Shown: positions 1 through 8,175 of the stretch, piece after piece
Layout: each line of letters opens with the position of its first letter
Numbering within the stretch: the stretch's first letter is position 1
NCBI GenBank assembly: GCA_003240775.1
Contig: QFNI01000050.1
Location: 1-27,029, forward strand
Source: Mesorhizobium amorphae
Lineage (GTDB): Bacteria; Pseudomonadota; Alphaproteobacteria; Rhizobiales; Rhizobiaceae
Length of the DNA stretch: 27,029 nucleotides
Direction of reading: 5' to 3'
Position numbers and translations under genes: made by a program
Notes under the pieces: generated by a model
What the model saw: only the letters and a program-made list of their open reading frames with translations
Told to the model about the DNA's origin: nothing
The model's database searches: none

Positions 1-33
1 ACGGCCCCGCAGCTTCACCCTTTCCAAAAATCC

Positions 34-98
34 CGCAGCCCCCTGCAGCGGCGAGGATACCCCCACCCCTTACCCCTCCCCTCAAGGGGGAGGGGAAA
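34..98 (+). repeat. C-rich palindromic intergenic repeat, copy A
   Basis: A run of CCCCCACCCC and TACCCCTCCCC is followed by CTCAAGGGGGAGGGG, which can fold into a strong C/G stem. The same unit recurs at 15543-15677 (inverted pair) and at 25095-25131. The upstream flank here (GCAGCGGCGAGGATAC) also matches the flank of the copy at 15543-15600 read on the other strand, so the repeat is longer than its C-rich core. It lies just past the stop of the minus-strand gene that ends at 138. Confidence 0.75.
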
Positions 99-137
99 TC
101 GGAGAGGTCCGCGCAAAGTAGATTTTAGTCGCCGGCC

Positions 138-962
138 CTACACAAACGGCCACCCCATCAACGCCTGCACAAACGTGAAGACCACAAACCCGCAATAAAG
201 CGCGGCGATCCCGAATACCGGGCCGAGCCGATCGCGCGGAAGCCCAAGCGCCATCATCCCAGCTGCAGCGAGCGGCAGAGCCTGCAGCGCATGGGTGGCG
301 AAGAAATGCCCGACGCGCAGATCACCCACCTCCCGCGACCACCCCATGAACCACAGCGCCTCCCCCGCGCCCGTTCCCCCCACGAGATGGGCGCCATGAG
401 CTGCCATCGTGCCGGCGGTGAGAAGCGTCAGCGGAAAGGTGAGCAATAGCCCCAGCACCGCGCCCAGCCGCAGGACCGGCGCGAGATCGGGCAGGGGCCG
501 GCGCCACACCAGCCAGCCGATGACGGGCGCCATCAGCGTCAGGATCACCGCCGAGACCCCCATCAGGGCCCACATGGCGGCTGCGAGCGGCGAAGACATG
601 TTCCAGTGCGAGGCCTCGCCATGCGCGGCCTGCCAGGTGATCCAGAACTGCTCGAAGCCGATGGCCGCCACGCCCACCCACACCGTCCAGCGCATCAGAC
701 GGCTCCGGCGCGCGTCGGGCGCCATCCAGCCCACGAAGAAGGCGAGCGTCAGAAGATAAACGCCGAGCGCAAGCGCGAAGCGAAACGGCTTGCCCCAGAC
801 GGGCGCGCCATCGACCAGCCGCGCGTCGGTGATGCCCGCAAGCCCAAGCGGCACGAGCGCGACAAGAAGAATGAGGCCGGAGATCGCAAGAACGGGCTCG
901 CGGCGGCCGAACTCGCTCAAAAGCGGGAGCGAAAGGGGCCGGTCGGCTGTGATGGCTGTCAT
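138..962 (-). CDS. hypothetical polytopic membrane protein, 274 aa
   Basis: The protein has about seven hydrophobic stretches long enough to cross the inner membrane, beginning near residue 25, and ends in a hydrophobic segment. I do not recognise a catalytic motif or a named family. The ATG at 962 is chosen because it overlaps the stop of the upstream gene by 4 bases (ATGA), a translational-coupling arrangement; the frame stays open further upstream, but only as a shadow of that gene. It forms an operon with the ABA4-like gene and is divergent from a TetR regulator, which probably controls both. It could be a helper of the ABA4-like protein or an unrelated membrane enzyme; the sequence alone does not decide. 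Confidence 0.7.
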   Translation of the reverse strand: MTAITADRPLSLPLLSEFGRREPVLAISGLILLVALVPLGLAGITDARLVDGAPVWGKPFRFALALGVYLLTLAFFVGWMAPDARRSRLMRWTVWVGVAAIGFEQFWITWQAAHGEASHWNMSSPLAAAMWALMGVSAVILTLMAPVIGWLVWRRPLPDLAPVLRLGAVLGLLLTFPLTLLTAGTMAAHGAHLVGGTGAGEALWFMGWSREVGDLRVGHFFATHALQALPLAAAGMMALGLPRDRLGPVFGIAALYCGFVVFTFVQALMGWPFV

Positions 963-1396
963 CGTGAGGTCTCCTTCAGCGGGGCGCGCGCGAAAAGTCC
1001 GCGCAGCACGAGAAACAACAGGAAGCCGAGCGGCCCCAGCATGAATGCGAGGGCCAGGCAGGGCACGACGAAGGGAAATGCCAAGCCGCAGCGCTTGGCC
1101 TCGTTCACCATCCACGCGCCCACGAAAAGGTCGAAGGCCAGAAAGTGGAGCCAGCCCGCAAGCAGCACGCTGCGCGAGGAGAACAGGACGGCCACCCCAT
1201 CCAGCGAGCCGAACCCGCCGCCCTCGGGCATCGCGCCCCCGAACAGCACCGCGCCATAGGCGAGCGCCAAAAGGGCGGGCACCACGATTTGCGGCACGAT
1301 CCGCGCCCGCTCGGGCAGCCACGGGCTGCCGAGCAGCACCAGCCAGCCGAGAAGCGCCAGAAGGTTGGCGAACGAGAAGATCGCATCGAGTGGCAT
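959..1396 (-). CDS. ABA4-like (DUF4281) membrane protein
   Basis: A 145-aa protein with four likely membrane helices. It resembles the ABA4-like/DUF4281 family: the N-terminal helix carries FSFANLLALLGW, a later stretch reads GWLHFLAFDLFVGAW, and a C-terminal helix contains PFVVPCLAL and GPLGFLLF. In plants ABA4 is needed for neoxanthin synthesis and related carotenoid chemistry; the bacterial role is not settled. The ATG at 1396 is preferred to the GTG at 1405 because an AGGTG sequence sits a proper distance upstream. The gene heads a two-gene operon with a 4-base overlap into the next gene and is divergent from a TetR regulator 120 bp away. Confidence 0.75.
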   Translation of the reverse strand: MPLDAIFSFANLLALLGWLVLLGSPWLPERARIVPQIVVPALLALAYGAVLFGGAMPEGGGFGSLDGVAVLFSSRSVLLAGWLHFLAFDLFVGAWMVNEAKRCGLAFPFVVPCLALAFMLGPLGFLLFLVLRGLFARAPLKETSR

Positions 1397-1443
1397 CGGG
1401 AACACCTCGTCGTCGGGTACATTCGAAACTGGCAGCTATCTTT

Positions 1444-1471
1444 CCAATGTCAAGAATAATCTTTACAGTGG
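1444..1471. promoter_or_regulatory. candidate TetR operator in divergent promoter region
   Basis: CCAATGT (1444-1450) and ACAGTGG (1465-1471) form an imperfect inverted repeat (6 of 7 pairs) around a 14-bp AT-rich spacer, in the 119-bp gap between the divergent membrane operon and the TetR gene. A TTGACA hexamer on the minus strand (1453-1448) overlaps it and could be the -35 box of the membrane operon. This placement is what a TetR autoregulator would use, but the assignment is inference. Confidence 0.35.
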
Positions 1472-1515
1472 CAAAATATGCCCGAAGTGATAGCTCTTCC
1501 TCGACAGGAGATGTG

Positions 1516-2100
1516 ATGAAGCAGGACGTGGCAAAACCGGGCTACCACCACGGCGCGCTGCGCGCAGCGCTGCTCGCGGCAGCCGAGGAGGAGCTCGGGG
1601 AGACCGGTGTCGAGAACTTCTCCCTGCGCTCTTGCGCGCGCCGCGCGGGCGTTTCGCATGCTGCCCCCAAGCACCATTTCGGCAGCGTCGAAGGCCTTTT
1701 GGATGCGCTGGCAGCCGTCGGTTTCGACCGATTGACGGTGCTGATGGGCAAGCGCGTGGAAGCAGCCTCCACGCCCCATGAGCGGCTGCTCGCTTCAGGC
1801 GCGGCCTATGTGGACTTCGCGCGGGCGAACCCCGCGCTCTTCAAGCTGATGTTTTCGGCGGGGGGAGGGGGCACTGAGCGCGCGTCGAGCGGGGCTCTAG
1901 CCTTCGACATCCTGCGCCGCTGCGCCACTAAGGCTGCGCCCGATGCCGCGCCCGGCGTCGAGATCACCGCCAGTTGGGCTGTGGTGCACGGCCTGGCCCA
2001 CCTCCTGATCGAGCGCCCCGCGGTTCTGGGCATGCTGATGGGAGAGCGCGCACCCGAAGCCTTCGTGGAACAGACGCTCCGCCGCATCCTGCCGCGCTAG
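1516..2100 (+). CDS. TetR/AcrR family transcriptional regulator
   Basis: A 194-aa protein. Residues about 9-55 form the TetR helix-turn-helix: GYHHGALRAALLAAA is the usual entry helix, followed by SLRSCARRAGVSHAAPKHHF. The rest is a helical ligand-binding domain with the pattern of the WHG-type TetR C-terminal family (YVDFARANPALFKLMF, WAVVHGLAHLL). The ATG at 1516 has AGGAG at 1506-1510, five bases upstream, so this start is well supported. It is divergent from the ABA4-like operon and probably represses it and itself. The ligand is unknown. Confidence 0.9.
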   Translation: MKQDVAKPGYHHGALRAALLAAAEEELGETGVENFSLRSCARRAGVSHAAPKHHFGSVEGLLDALAAVGFDRLTVLMGKRVEAASTPHERLLASGAAYVDFARANPALFKLMFSAGGGGTERASSGALAFDILRRCATKAAPDAAPGVEITASWAVVHGLAHLLIERPAVLGMLMGERAPEAFVEQTLRRILPR

Positions 2101-2146
2101 AGGTCTGGTTTCCCAAGGTACCGGGAACTCCCAGGCCCAAAACGAC

Positions 2147-2180
2147 AAAAGCCGCCGGGCCACAGGCGCCCGACGGCTTC
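2147..2180. terminator. intrinsic terminator between convergent genes
   Basis: AAAAGCCGCCGGGC (2147-2160) pairs with GCCCGACGGCTT (ending 2179) with one mismatch across a short loop. It lies between the convergent TetR and response-regulator genes. Read on the minus strand the stem is followed by TTTTGTCGTTTT, so it best serves the response regulator and may act in both directions. Confidence 0.65.
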
Positions 2181-2199
2181 TCGAACCGATTTCAGCCGA

Positions 2200-2595
2200 T
2201 CAATGAAACAGCTGCAACGCCGAGGGGCAACGGGCGGCCTGCTGGGCACGTGTCGCCACGGCGAAGGCCACGGCCTCTCGCAACTCTTCGTCCATCACGG
2301 GCTTCGCCATCACGCCGATCGTGCCGGGCACGCCCTGGCCGAGCTGGGAGGGGTTGGCCGTCATGAACATCACGGTCACGCCGCGCTCGGCGAGCGTGCG
2401 GCCGATCGAGGGCCCGGTCGGCCCGTCGCGCAGGTTGAGGTCGATGATGGCGAGCTCGGCGTCGGGCGCGAGAGCGAGAGCGGTCTGCGCGTCTGCCGCG
2501 ATCCCGATCGGCTCATGCCCAAGCTCGGCAAGCAGGTTTTCCAGCTCAATGGCGACGAAAATCTCGTCCTCGACCACCAGAACCTTGCAAGACAT
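2200..2595 (-). CDS. single-domain response regulator (receiver only)
   Basis: A 131-aa stand-alone receiver domain with no output domain. The acidic pocket is E9-D10, the phospho-acceptor aspartate is D52 in AIIDLNLRDG, the switch threonine is T79 in VMFMTA, and the conserved lysine is K98 in VMAKPV. Such proteins relay phosphate or sequester it from a histidine kinase; no kinase lies nearby, so it is an orphan. The ATG at 2595 gives the usual receiver start; an upstream in-frame ATG at 2613 would add six residues. AAGGA lies very close to the chosen ATG. A terminator-like stem follows at 2147-2180. Confidence 0.88.
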   Translation of the reverse strand: MSCKVLVVEDEIFVAIELENLLAELGHEPIGIAADAQTALALAPDAELAIIDLNLRDGPTGPSIGRTLAERGVTVMFMTANPSQLGQGVPGTIGVMAKPVMDEELREAVAFAVATRAQQAARCPSALQLFH

Positions 2596-3088
2596 TTCCT
2601 TCAACCCCTTCATGCCACCGCTCAAAGCCAAAAGCCCTTCACGGCGTATTCCCAGGCAACTTCCTCGGCCGGCTTGTTCTTGTTCGATCCGGCTGGCACT
2701 CGAAAATGCAATGGGCCAATGGCCCGAACACATATCTGCGCGGCTCAAACTCACAAGCCGGCGCAAGGTTGCAGCGAAATTCGCATCTGATGCAACTCAC
2801 ATCTGACGACAGGGTTCGTGCACTCTATCAGAAAGCGTGAACTCACAGCTCTGAACGTCGCCTGCTGCAAAAAGCCCTTTTAGCCATGGCACCCAGCAGA
2901 GGGCTTTCGCAAAATTGCTCCCATGCAGCCATTGAGACCGACTACATTTGCAATCACTCTGATGCATTGAAAATAAATTTTGCATAATTTTGCCTCAATT
3001 AAATCATTAAGACAGCCAGATGTTTATTTCATATTTACTGGTGATTATAACTAAAGTTGACGTTAGATAGGATTAAGGGGCAAGAATC
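2596..3088. other. AT-rich divergent intergenic region
   Basis: No convincing gene in about 490 bp. GC content falls steadily from left to right, and the last 150 bp before the glycosyltransferase are strongly AT-rich, unlike the surrounding genome. It contains the small palindrome GCATC-T-GATGC (2783-2793). It must hold the promoters of the response regulator (minus) and the glycosyltransferase operon (plus). It probably marks the left edge of an acquired segment. Confidence 0.5.
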
Positions 3089-4297
3089 GTGATCATTCAT
3101 CTATATGCACTCAATTATAACGAGATCAGGCTTCCGCCTTACTTCTTTGATCATTATGACTCGATAGTTTCAAAATATTTCATTCATGACGACGGATCGA
3201 CCGATGGATCGGTTGACTACCTTCGATCTCGTCCCAATGTGGAACTGCAGGTATTTGAGCATGGCCCAGACTCGTATATCGAGCCAGCGACGGATTTCTA
3301 CAATGAGGCTTGGAAGAAGTCGCGCGGCAGTGCCGATTGGGTGATTGTCGTCAATATCGACGAGCACATCTATCACCCCGATATCGCGAAGAAGCTACGA
3401 GACTTCGAGGCGACGAATATTACGGCAGTGCGGTGCGTCGGCTGGCAGATGGTGTCTGCATCTTTCCCAGACGGCCCCTCCCTACCGGAAGCCGTCCAGA
3501 ATGGCGTTCGCGCAACAAACCTCGATAAGACTGCGCTTTTCAAGCCTTCTTTTATAGAAGAGATCAATTTTCTTCCTGGACGTCACGTTGCAAATCCTAG
3601 AGGTTTGGTGAATATTTCGGAATCCGATGGATTCAAATTACTACATTACAAATTTCTAGGATTCGATTATCTTAAAAGCCGTTATGCAGAGATGAACGTA
3701 AGGCGCGGACCGGTCGACGTTGCGAAAGGATATGGGCGTCAATACCAGTTGGAGGCCGAACAGCTCGCGGCGCGCCAGAAAAGGCTCGAATGGGGCGCGC
3801 GCCCAGTCACACCTCAGAGCCAGGAGCAGGCTGGTCAACTAACAAAATTCTTTCCCGGCTGCTTCCTGACGGAGAACCGTTCGGTCTCGAACACACGCGG
3901 TGGCTTGCGAGAAATCTGGACGCAGGGCGACACCCTCTGTGAGAATGTCCGACATGTCTACACCACGACCGCTCTGCCTGGTGTCGTGAAAGCTTGGTAC
4001 AAACACCAAAAGCAAGTCGACAACATCACCGTGCTGTCTGGCATGGTAAAATTTGCCCTCTACGATGTGCGGACGGAAAACAATCACAAGCTCCAGATTG
4101 TCGATCTGAGTGCTGAGGAAAACAAAATCCTCACGATCCCCCAGGGGGTTTGGCATGGCTTCGCCAACATTGGAGCAGTGCCCCTCGTCCTGCTCCACCT
4201 GAACGACCGAATTTATGACTGGGTCAATGTGGATGAAGAAAAGATCGACTCGCACGACTCGTCGATACCGTACGCCTGGGACTTGGCGACCTCGTGA
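3089..4297 (+). CDS. glycosyltransferase fused to RmlC-like cupin (sugar 3,5-epimerase-like)
   Basis: A 402-aa two-domain protein. Residues 1 to about 240 resemble family-2-type glycosyltransferases that begin with a short strand and the HDDGSTDGS nucleotide-sugar motif (33-41), with an acidic metal motif in VNIDEH (89-93). Residues about 270-395 resemble dTDP-4-dehydrorhamnose 3,5-epimerase (RmlC)-like cupins: PGVVKAWYKHQKQVDN (297-312), the G-x-V-x-F-x-LYDVR strand (318-328) and IPQGVWHGFANIG (350-362). This suggests a protein that modifies a sugar and transfers it, or transfers and senses one; substrates are unknown. The GTG at 3089 has AAGGGG eight bases upstream. The gene is markedly AT-richer than its neighbours, a sign of transfer, and overlaps the aldolase gene by 4 bases. 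Confidence 0.8.
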   Translation: MIIHLYALNYNEIRLPPYFFDHYDSIVSKYFIHDDGSTDGSVDYLRSRPNVELQVFEHGPDSYIEPATDFYNEAWKKSRGSADWVIVVNIDEHIYHPDIAKKLRDFEATNITAVRCVGWQMVSASFPDGPSLPEAVQNGVRATNLDKTALFKPSFIEEINFLPGRHVANPRGLVNISESDGFKLLHYKFLGFDYLKSRYAEMNVRRGPVDVAKGYGRQYQLEAEQLAARQKRLEWGARPVTPQSQEQAGQLTKFFPGCFLTENRSVSNTRGGLREIWTQGDTLCENVRHVYTTTALPGVVKAWYKHQKQVDNITVLSGMVKFALYDVRTENNHKLQIVDLSAEENKILTIPQGVWHGFANIGAVPLVLLHLNDRIYDWVNVDEEKIDSHDSSIPYAWDLATS

Positions 4298-5052
4298 CCT
4301 CTCATCTCCAACTTACGCTGATCACCGGCGATCCGAGTTGGGCAAAGGCTGCGATGGATGCGGGCATAGCTCGCGTCCTCGTCGATCTCGAGAAGCTCGA
4401 CAAGGCGCAACGGCAGGCCGGGAAGCAGCTTCACTTGTCGGCATTGGACTGGGATGACGTTGCTGCGGTGAGGGCCGTGCTTCCAGCCGGCGCGCTGATG
4501 GTCCGGCTCGATCCGCTGCACGAGAACACCAGAGGGCAGATAGACAAGGCAATCGATCTCGGCGCCGACCGACTCATGCTGCCCTATTTTTCGTCGTCCG
4601 ACAGTGTGTTCCGCTTCTGCGATCTTGTGGCCGGCCGCGTTCCAGTCGTGCCATTGGTAGAGCGAGTGGCGGCGGTACACGACGCGCCTCGGCTGATGGA
4701 GAGCCGGGCAGTCGCCGAGTTTCACGTCGGGATGAACGATCTGGCGATCGATTGCGGTGCAGCGAGCCATCTCGATCTCTGGACTGCGCCTCTCATCGTG
4801 GATCTGGCTGAGGAAGCTCGACGCCAGCGCCATGCCTTCGGCATTGGCGGCGTGACCGATCCGCGCTGCAGTGGGTTGCCGATTGATCCCGGCTGGATCA
4901 TCGCCCAGCAGGCGCGGCTGGGCTCAAGCGCCTCACTGCTGGGACGGCATTTTCGCAGCAGCATCGGAGATCCCGACGCTCCACAACTCACGGAAGCTGT
5001 TGCGGCGATCCAGGAATTGTTCCGTACCGTCGCTCGAGACATTCCCAGATAA
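4294..5052 (+). CDS. HpcH/HpaI aldolase / citrate lyase family protein
   Basis: A 252-aa TIM-barrel protein. The family cleaves or forms C-C bonds next to pyruvate or acyl-CoA using a divalent metal. Seen here: MVRLDPLHENTRGQIDKAI, the barrel strand ADRLMLPYFSS, the metal-glutamate strand VPVVPLVER and the second metal-ligand region FHVGMNDLAID. The GTG start overlaps the upstream stop (GTGA), so the two genes are translationally coupled and probably serve one pathway. In a glycan context it could make or break a keto-acid building block, but that is inference. It may be a little divergent for the family; the exact substrate cannot be read. Confidence 0.8.
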   Translation: MTSHLQLTLITGDPSWAKAAMDAGIARVLVDLEKLDKAQRQAGKQLHLSALDWDDVAAVRAVLPAGALMVRLDPLHENTRGQIDKAIDLGADRLMLPYFSSSDSVFRFCDLVAGRVPVVPLVERVAAVHDAPRLMESRAVAEFHVGMNDLAIDCGAASHLDLWTAPLIVDLAEEARRQRHAFGIGGVTDPRCSGLPIDPGWIIAQQARLGSSASLLGRHFRSSIGDPDAPQLTEAVAAIQELFRTVARDIPR

Positions 5053-5090
5053 ACCATCCGTGGCGTTTTCGATTTGCGGTTTGGGCCTCC

Positions 5091-5110
5091 GCGTTGCTCC
5101 AAAGCAACGC
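5091..5110. terminator. hairpin after aldolase gene
   Basis: GCGTTGCT (5091-5098), loop CCAA, AGCAACGC (5103-5110): a perfect 8-bp stem starting 39 bp after the aldolase stop. There is no T tract, so if it acts in termination it is not a classical intrinsic terminator. Confidence 0.35.
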
Positions 5111-5193
5111 CCGCCTGCGGCAGCAAGGCTGGTTGAAGGGGTGGGGCATGCTTCCCAGATGGCAGGGAGTCCGCCCATTCCGGGAACCCGTCG

Positions 5194-6561
5194 ATGTCGC
5201 TCGCCACGCCCTTCGTGCCTCCGGCACCCGCACCGCGCACCAAGCCGCCTTCGATGCTGGAGATGTTCCGCATCGTGCGCCGCAACCCGCTGGAGCTGTG
5301 GGGCGAGCCGTCCTACCGCGAGCCGTGGATCTCGGTGTCGGGCATCGGTGGGCCGCTGGTGATCGCCAACGACCCCGGCCTGATCCGCCACGTGCTCGTG
5401 GACAATGCCAAGAACTACAAGATGGCGACGGTGCGCCAGCTGCTGCTTCGCCCCATCCTGCGCGACGGGCTGCTGACGGCCGAGGGCGAGACCTGGAAGC
5501 GCTCGCGCAAGGCGATGGCGCCGGTGTTCACGCCGCGCCACATCCACGGCTTCGCGCAAAGCATGCTGCACAGCACGCAAGCCTTCGTGTCGCGCTACGA
5601 GGATCAGACCGAGACCGTCGACGTCGCCCACGACATGACGCTTCTGACCTACGACATCCTGGTCGAGACGCTGTTCTCGGGCGAGGTGGCGGGAGAAGCC
5701 GGTTCGTTCGCCGCCGAGATCGACAAGCTCTTCAACACCATGGGACGCGTCGATCCGCTCGATATCCTCAAGGCGCCGGAATGGCTGCCGCGGCTGACCC
5801 GCATCCGAGGCCGCCGCACGATGGAGTTCTTCCGCAACCTCGTGCTGGACACGATCCGCATGCGCGAGCGGCTGATCCGGCGCGACCCCGACGCGGCGCC
5901 CCAGGACTTTCTGACGCTGCTGCTGCGTGCGGAAGGTCCCGACGGGCTGACGCGGGCCGAGATTCAGGACAACATCATCACCTTCATCGGCGCGGGCCAC
6001 GAGACCACCGCGCGCGCGCTCGGCTGGACGATCTTCCTGCTCGCCAGCGTGCCGGAAGAACGCGCGCGCGTGGAGGAAGAGGTTTCCCGCGTGGTGGCCG
6101 AGGAGCCCGATCCCGTGAAGTGGCTCGACAAGATGCCCTTCACGCGCGCGGCCTTCGAGGAGGCGATGCGGCTCTATCCGCCCGCACCCTCCATCAACCG
6201 CGAGCCGATCATCGAGGACCGCTACAAGGACCTCGTGATCCCCAAGGGCGCGGCCGTGCTCGTGATGCCCTGGACGCTGCACCGCCACCGCAGGATCTGG
6301 GACGAGCCCGAAGCCTTCAAGCCGTCGCGCTTCTGGCCCGAGAACCGCGACAGGATCGATCGCTTCCAGTATCTGCCCTTCGGCGCCGGCCCCCGCATCT
6401 GCATCGGGGCGTCGTTCGCCATGCAGGAAGCGGTGATCGCGCTCGGCGTTCTCCTGTCGCGCTTCCGCTTCGACACGGTTGCCGAAACCAAGCCCTGGCC
6501 GGTGCAGAAACTGACCACCCAGCCCCAGGGCGGCTTGCCGATGCGGGTGAGCAGGCGGTAG
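5194..6561 (+). CDS. cytochrome P450
   Basis: A 455-aa soluble bacterial P450, a haem-thiolate monooxygenase. The oxygen-activation helix is FIGAGHETTARAL (GHETT at 268-272), the ExxR pair is E323-R326 in EEAMRLYPP, and the haem-binding loop is PFGAGPRICIG with the cysteine ligand C403. There is no N-terminal membrane anchor. It needs ferredoxin and reductase partners, which are not in the window. No strong ribosome-binding site is seen before the ATG at 5194. Substrate cannot be told. It is convergent with the ATP-grasp gene (67 bp between stops), so it is not in the same transcript; a link to that cluster is possible but unproven. Confidence 0.95.
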   Translation: MSLATPFVPPAPAPRTKPPSMLEMFRIVRRNPLELWGEPSYREPWISVSGIGGPLVIANDPGLIRHVLVDNAKNYKMATVRQLLLRPILRDGLLTAEGETWKRSRKAMAPVFTPRHIHGFAQSMLHSTQAFVSRYEDQTETVDVAHDMTLLTYDILVETLFSGEVAGEAGSFAAEIDKLFNTMGRVDPLDILKAPEWLPRLTRIRGRRTMEFFRNLVLDTIRMRERLIRRDPDAAPQDFLTLLLRAEGPDGLTRAEIQDNIITFIGAGHETTARALGWTIFLLASVPEERARVEEEVSRVVAEEPDPVKWLDKMPFTRAAFEEAMRLYPPAPSINREPIIEDRYKDLVIPKGAAVLVMPWTLHRHRRIWDEPEAFKPSRFWPENRDRIDRFQYLPFGAGPRICIGASFAMQEAVIALGVLLSRFRFDTVAETKPWPVQKLTTQPQGGLPMRVSRR

Positions 6562-6628
6562 GCCGGTTCGGGCAAAGGCGTGCAGGTGCCGAATGCATCG
6601 GTCTGCCCGCCACTTCTCGAAGCCCGCT

Positions 6629-7579
6629 TCAAAACAGCAATTCGGTCGCGATGGCGTGGCTGATCTGGAGATCGGCTTCGATCTCCGTCCACAGATACTG
6701 GCCTTCGGGGTTGGATTCGAAGAACACGTATCCGCGCTCGTCGGAATAGCGCAGATCGACGGCGCTGTAGACGAGTCCAAAGGATCTCACCAGTTCCACC
6801 ACCTTGCTTTCGATGTCCGCAGGCAAGACATGGGGTACGATCTCGGCGTCGACGAATCGGGTGTCGAAATGCTCGCCAGAGCGGTCGAAAACAAGGCGTG
6901 CCGCAAACAGCTTGTCGCCGACGACGGTCGCGCGGACATCGAAATCGCCATCGACGAATTCCTGGAAAATGGCCGGGCAGATTTTCAGGCGATCCAGGCG
7001 CGCCATGTCCTCCTTTTTCAGGGGCCGCGTGCCGTAGATGCCGAGCGGGGGCGATCCGAACATTTTGTACACCACCTGCCCATTGAGGGAATCGGCGAAG
7101 TCCCGGACCGCAGCGGGATCGTTCGTGATCAGCGTCTCGGGTATCGCAAGCCCAATCGTTCGCGCCCGCATCAGCTGCGTTGGCTTGTGGTTCGCCTGCC
7201 TGCTGCGGCCCATGTCATTGAAGGCCTTGCCCACGAAGCCGTCGAGCGATCCGAGAAGGGCTGCGCGGCGTTCCAGTTCGGCCAGCACGGCGACGCCACC
7301 ATTGTCCGCGTGACGGGCGTTCCCCTGGGAGTAGCCGAACGGCCGGCGATACCAGATGCCTGAGATTGCATTCGCTTCGATTGATCCGGGCAGGTGGGGT
7401 CTCGACAGGCTGAGCGACGCCTCGCGAGAGCCGATCCTTGTTCTCAGATCGAAGAAGCGGGTGAACTCCTGCGCGTCGACAATCAGAACCTCGCCGCCCA
7501 TCCGTTCGGCTGCGTGCGCCACGGCATGGGCATGGACGTCGTCGTGCGACGCCAGGATGAGGCCGGTTCTCGCTGACAA
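6629..7579 (-). CDS. ATP-grasp ligase, MvdC/MvdD-like (graspetide maturase type)
   Basis: A 316-aa ATP-grasp enzyme. The N-terminal part (1-100) begins GLILASHDDVHAHAV, like the pre-ATP-grasp domain of MvdD-type enzymes. The grasp domain has NHKPTQLMRARTIGLAIP (130-147), the ATP lysine strand VVYKMF (169-174), the hinge FQEFVD (205-210), FDVRATVVG (213-221), and the metal/phosphate residues D275, R277, E288 and N290 in ESNPEGQYLW. MvdC/MvdD-like enzymes form ester or amide crosslinks between Ser/Thr/Lys and Asp/Glu side chains of a precursor peptide. The start must be TTG at 7579 or later: an in-frame TGA lies 24 nt upstream and there is no good ribosome-binding site. It follows the 168-aa gene by 49 bp on the same strand. 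RimK-like modification of another protein is the alternative. Confidence 0.85.
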   Translation of the reverse strand: MSARTGLILASHDDVHAHAVAHAAERMGGEVLIVDAQEFTRFFDLRTRIGSREASLSLSRPHLPGSIEANAISGIWYRRPFGYSQGNARHADNGGVAVLAELERRAALLGSLDGFVGKAFNDMGRSRQANHKPTQLMRARTIGLAIPETLITNDPAAVRDFADSLNGQVVYKMFGSPPLGIYGTRPLKKEDMARLDRLKICPAIFQEFVDGDFDVRATVVGDKLFAARLVFDRSGEHFDTRFVDAEIVPHVLPADIESKVVELVRSFGLVYSAVDLRYSDERGYVFFESNPEGQYLWTEIEADLQISHAIATELLF

Positions 7580-7628
7580 GGAAGTGCTGCGGTCGGATCA
7601 GGGATCGGGTCGCCGGCCGGTCGTCTTC

Positions 7629-8135
7629 CTACTCCATTTCTTCGAAACTGACGAACTGGTCGGCTCTCTCGTCGTCCCTTACACCTGCGGACTTCGTACT
7701 GGTGGAGAACGTGCCGGACGCCGCCAGGGATTCGACGGCATATCCACGCCGGTTGTAGCCGGTGGCCTGCAGCCAAGCCCTTTCGCGTGCGCTCTGAGAG
7801 TTGCTGCTCTCCGACACGGGAGATAGCTTCTCGAAACCAAACGGAATGGAATTGGCGAGGTCAAGTGCAGAGATGGCTCTTTGCACGACGAGGATGGCAT
7901 CCCGCGTCAAGCTGATGATGGCGGATTTCGCGCCGAGCGGAGAATTTCTGGTCTCCTCAAGGCCCACAACGTCCTTTCGTTCAGCCCTGTAGTGCAGTCC
8001 CATATGGATGAAGTCGACGAAATTCTCGGATATACCGCGAACCACAACCGGCAAGCTGATATCCGCAGCCGCACCGAGTTCATTTCCACTTCTATTCAAA
8101 TCAGGATTGCTCGAAAGAAAATCTTCGATACTCAT
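7629..8135 (-). CDS. candidate graspetide precursor, 168 aa
   Basis: I do not recognise a family. The ATG at 8135 is chosen because AGAGG sits eight bases upstream and because the longer reading from TTG at 8204 would run through a promoter-like sequence. Residues 1 to about 137 look like a folded or helical leader (helical stretch SAIISLTRDAILVVQRAISA at 71-90). The tail changes character: S140, T142, S144, T145, S146, T147 and S149 are followed by D154, D155, E156, D159, E165, E166 and E168. A Ser/Thr block followed by an Asp/Glu block at the C terminus is the layout of graspetide cores, and the next gene encodes a matching ATP-grasp ligase. Known precursors are usually shorter, so it may be a new group or a different substrate protein. 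Confidence 0.6.
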   Translation of the reverse strand: MSIEDFLSSNPDLNRSGNELGAAADISLPVVVRGISENFVDFIHMGLHYRAERKDVVGLEETRNSPLGAKSAIISLTRDAILVVQRAISALDLANSIPFGFEKLSPVSESSNSQSARERAWLQATGYNRRGYAVESLAASGTFSTSTKSAGVRDDERADQFVSFEEME

Positions 8136-8175
8136 GCTTCTGCCTCTGAGTTCTTTAGATTCCTCTACGTAATCA

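Noticed and set aside
2999..3010. TTAA-N4-TTAA as a CtrA site
   Set aside because: CtrA sites have a 7-base spacer; here it is 4, in an AT-rich stretch where TTAA is common.
4933..6780. 615-aa open frame on the minus strand across the P450 gene
   Set aside because: Antisense of a clear P450 with all motifs; Arg/Asp/His-rich content with no domain.
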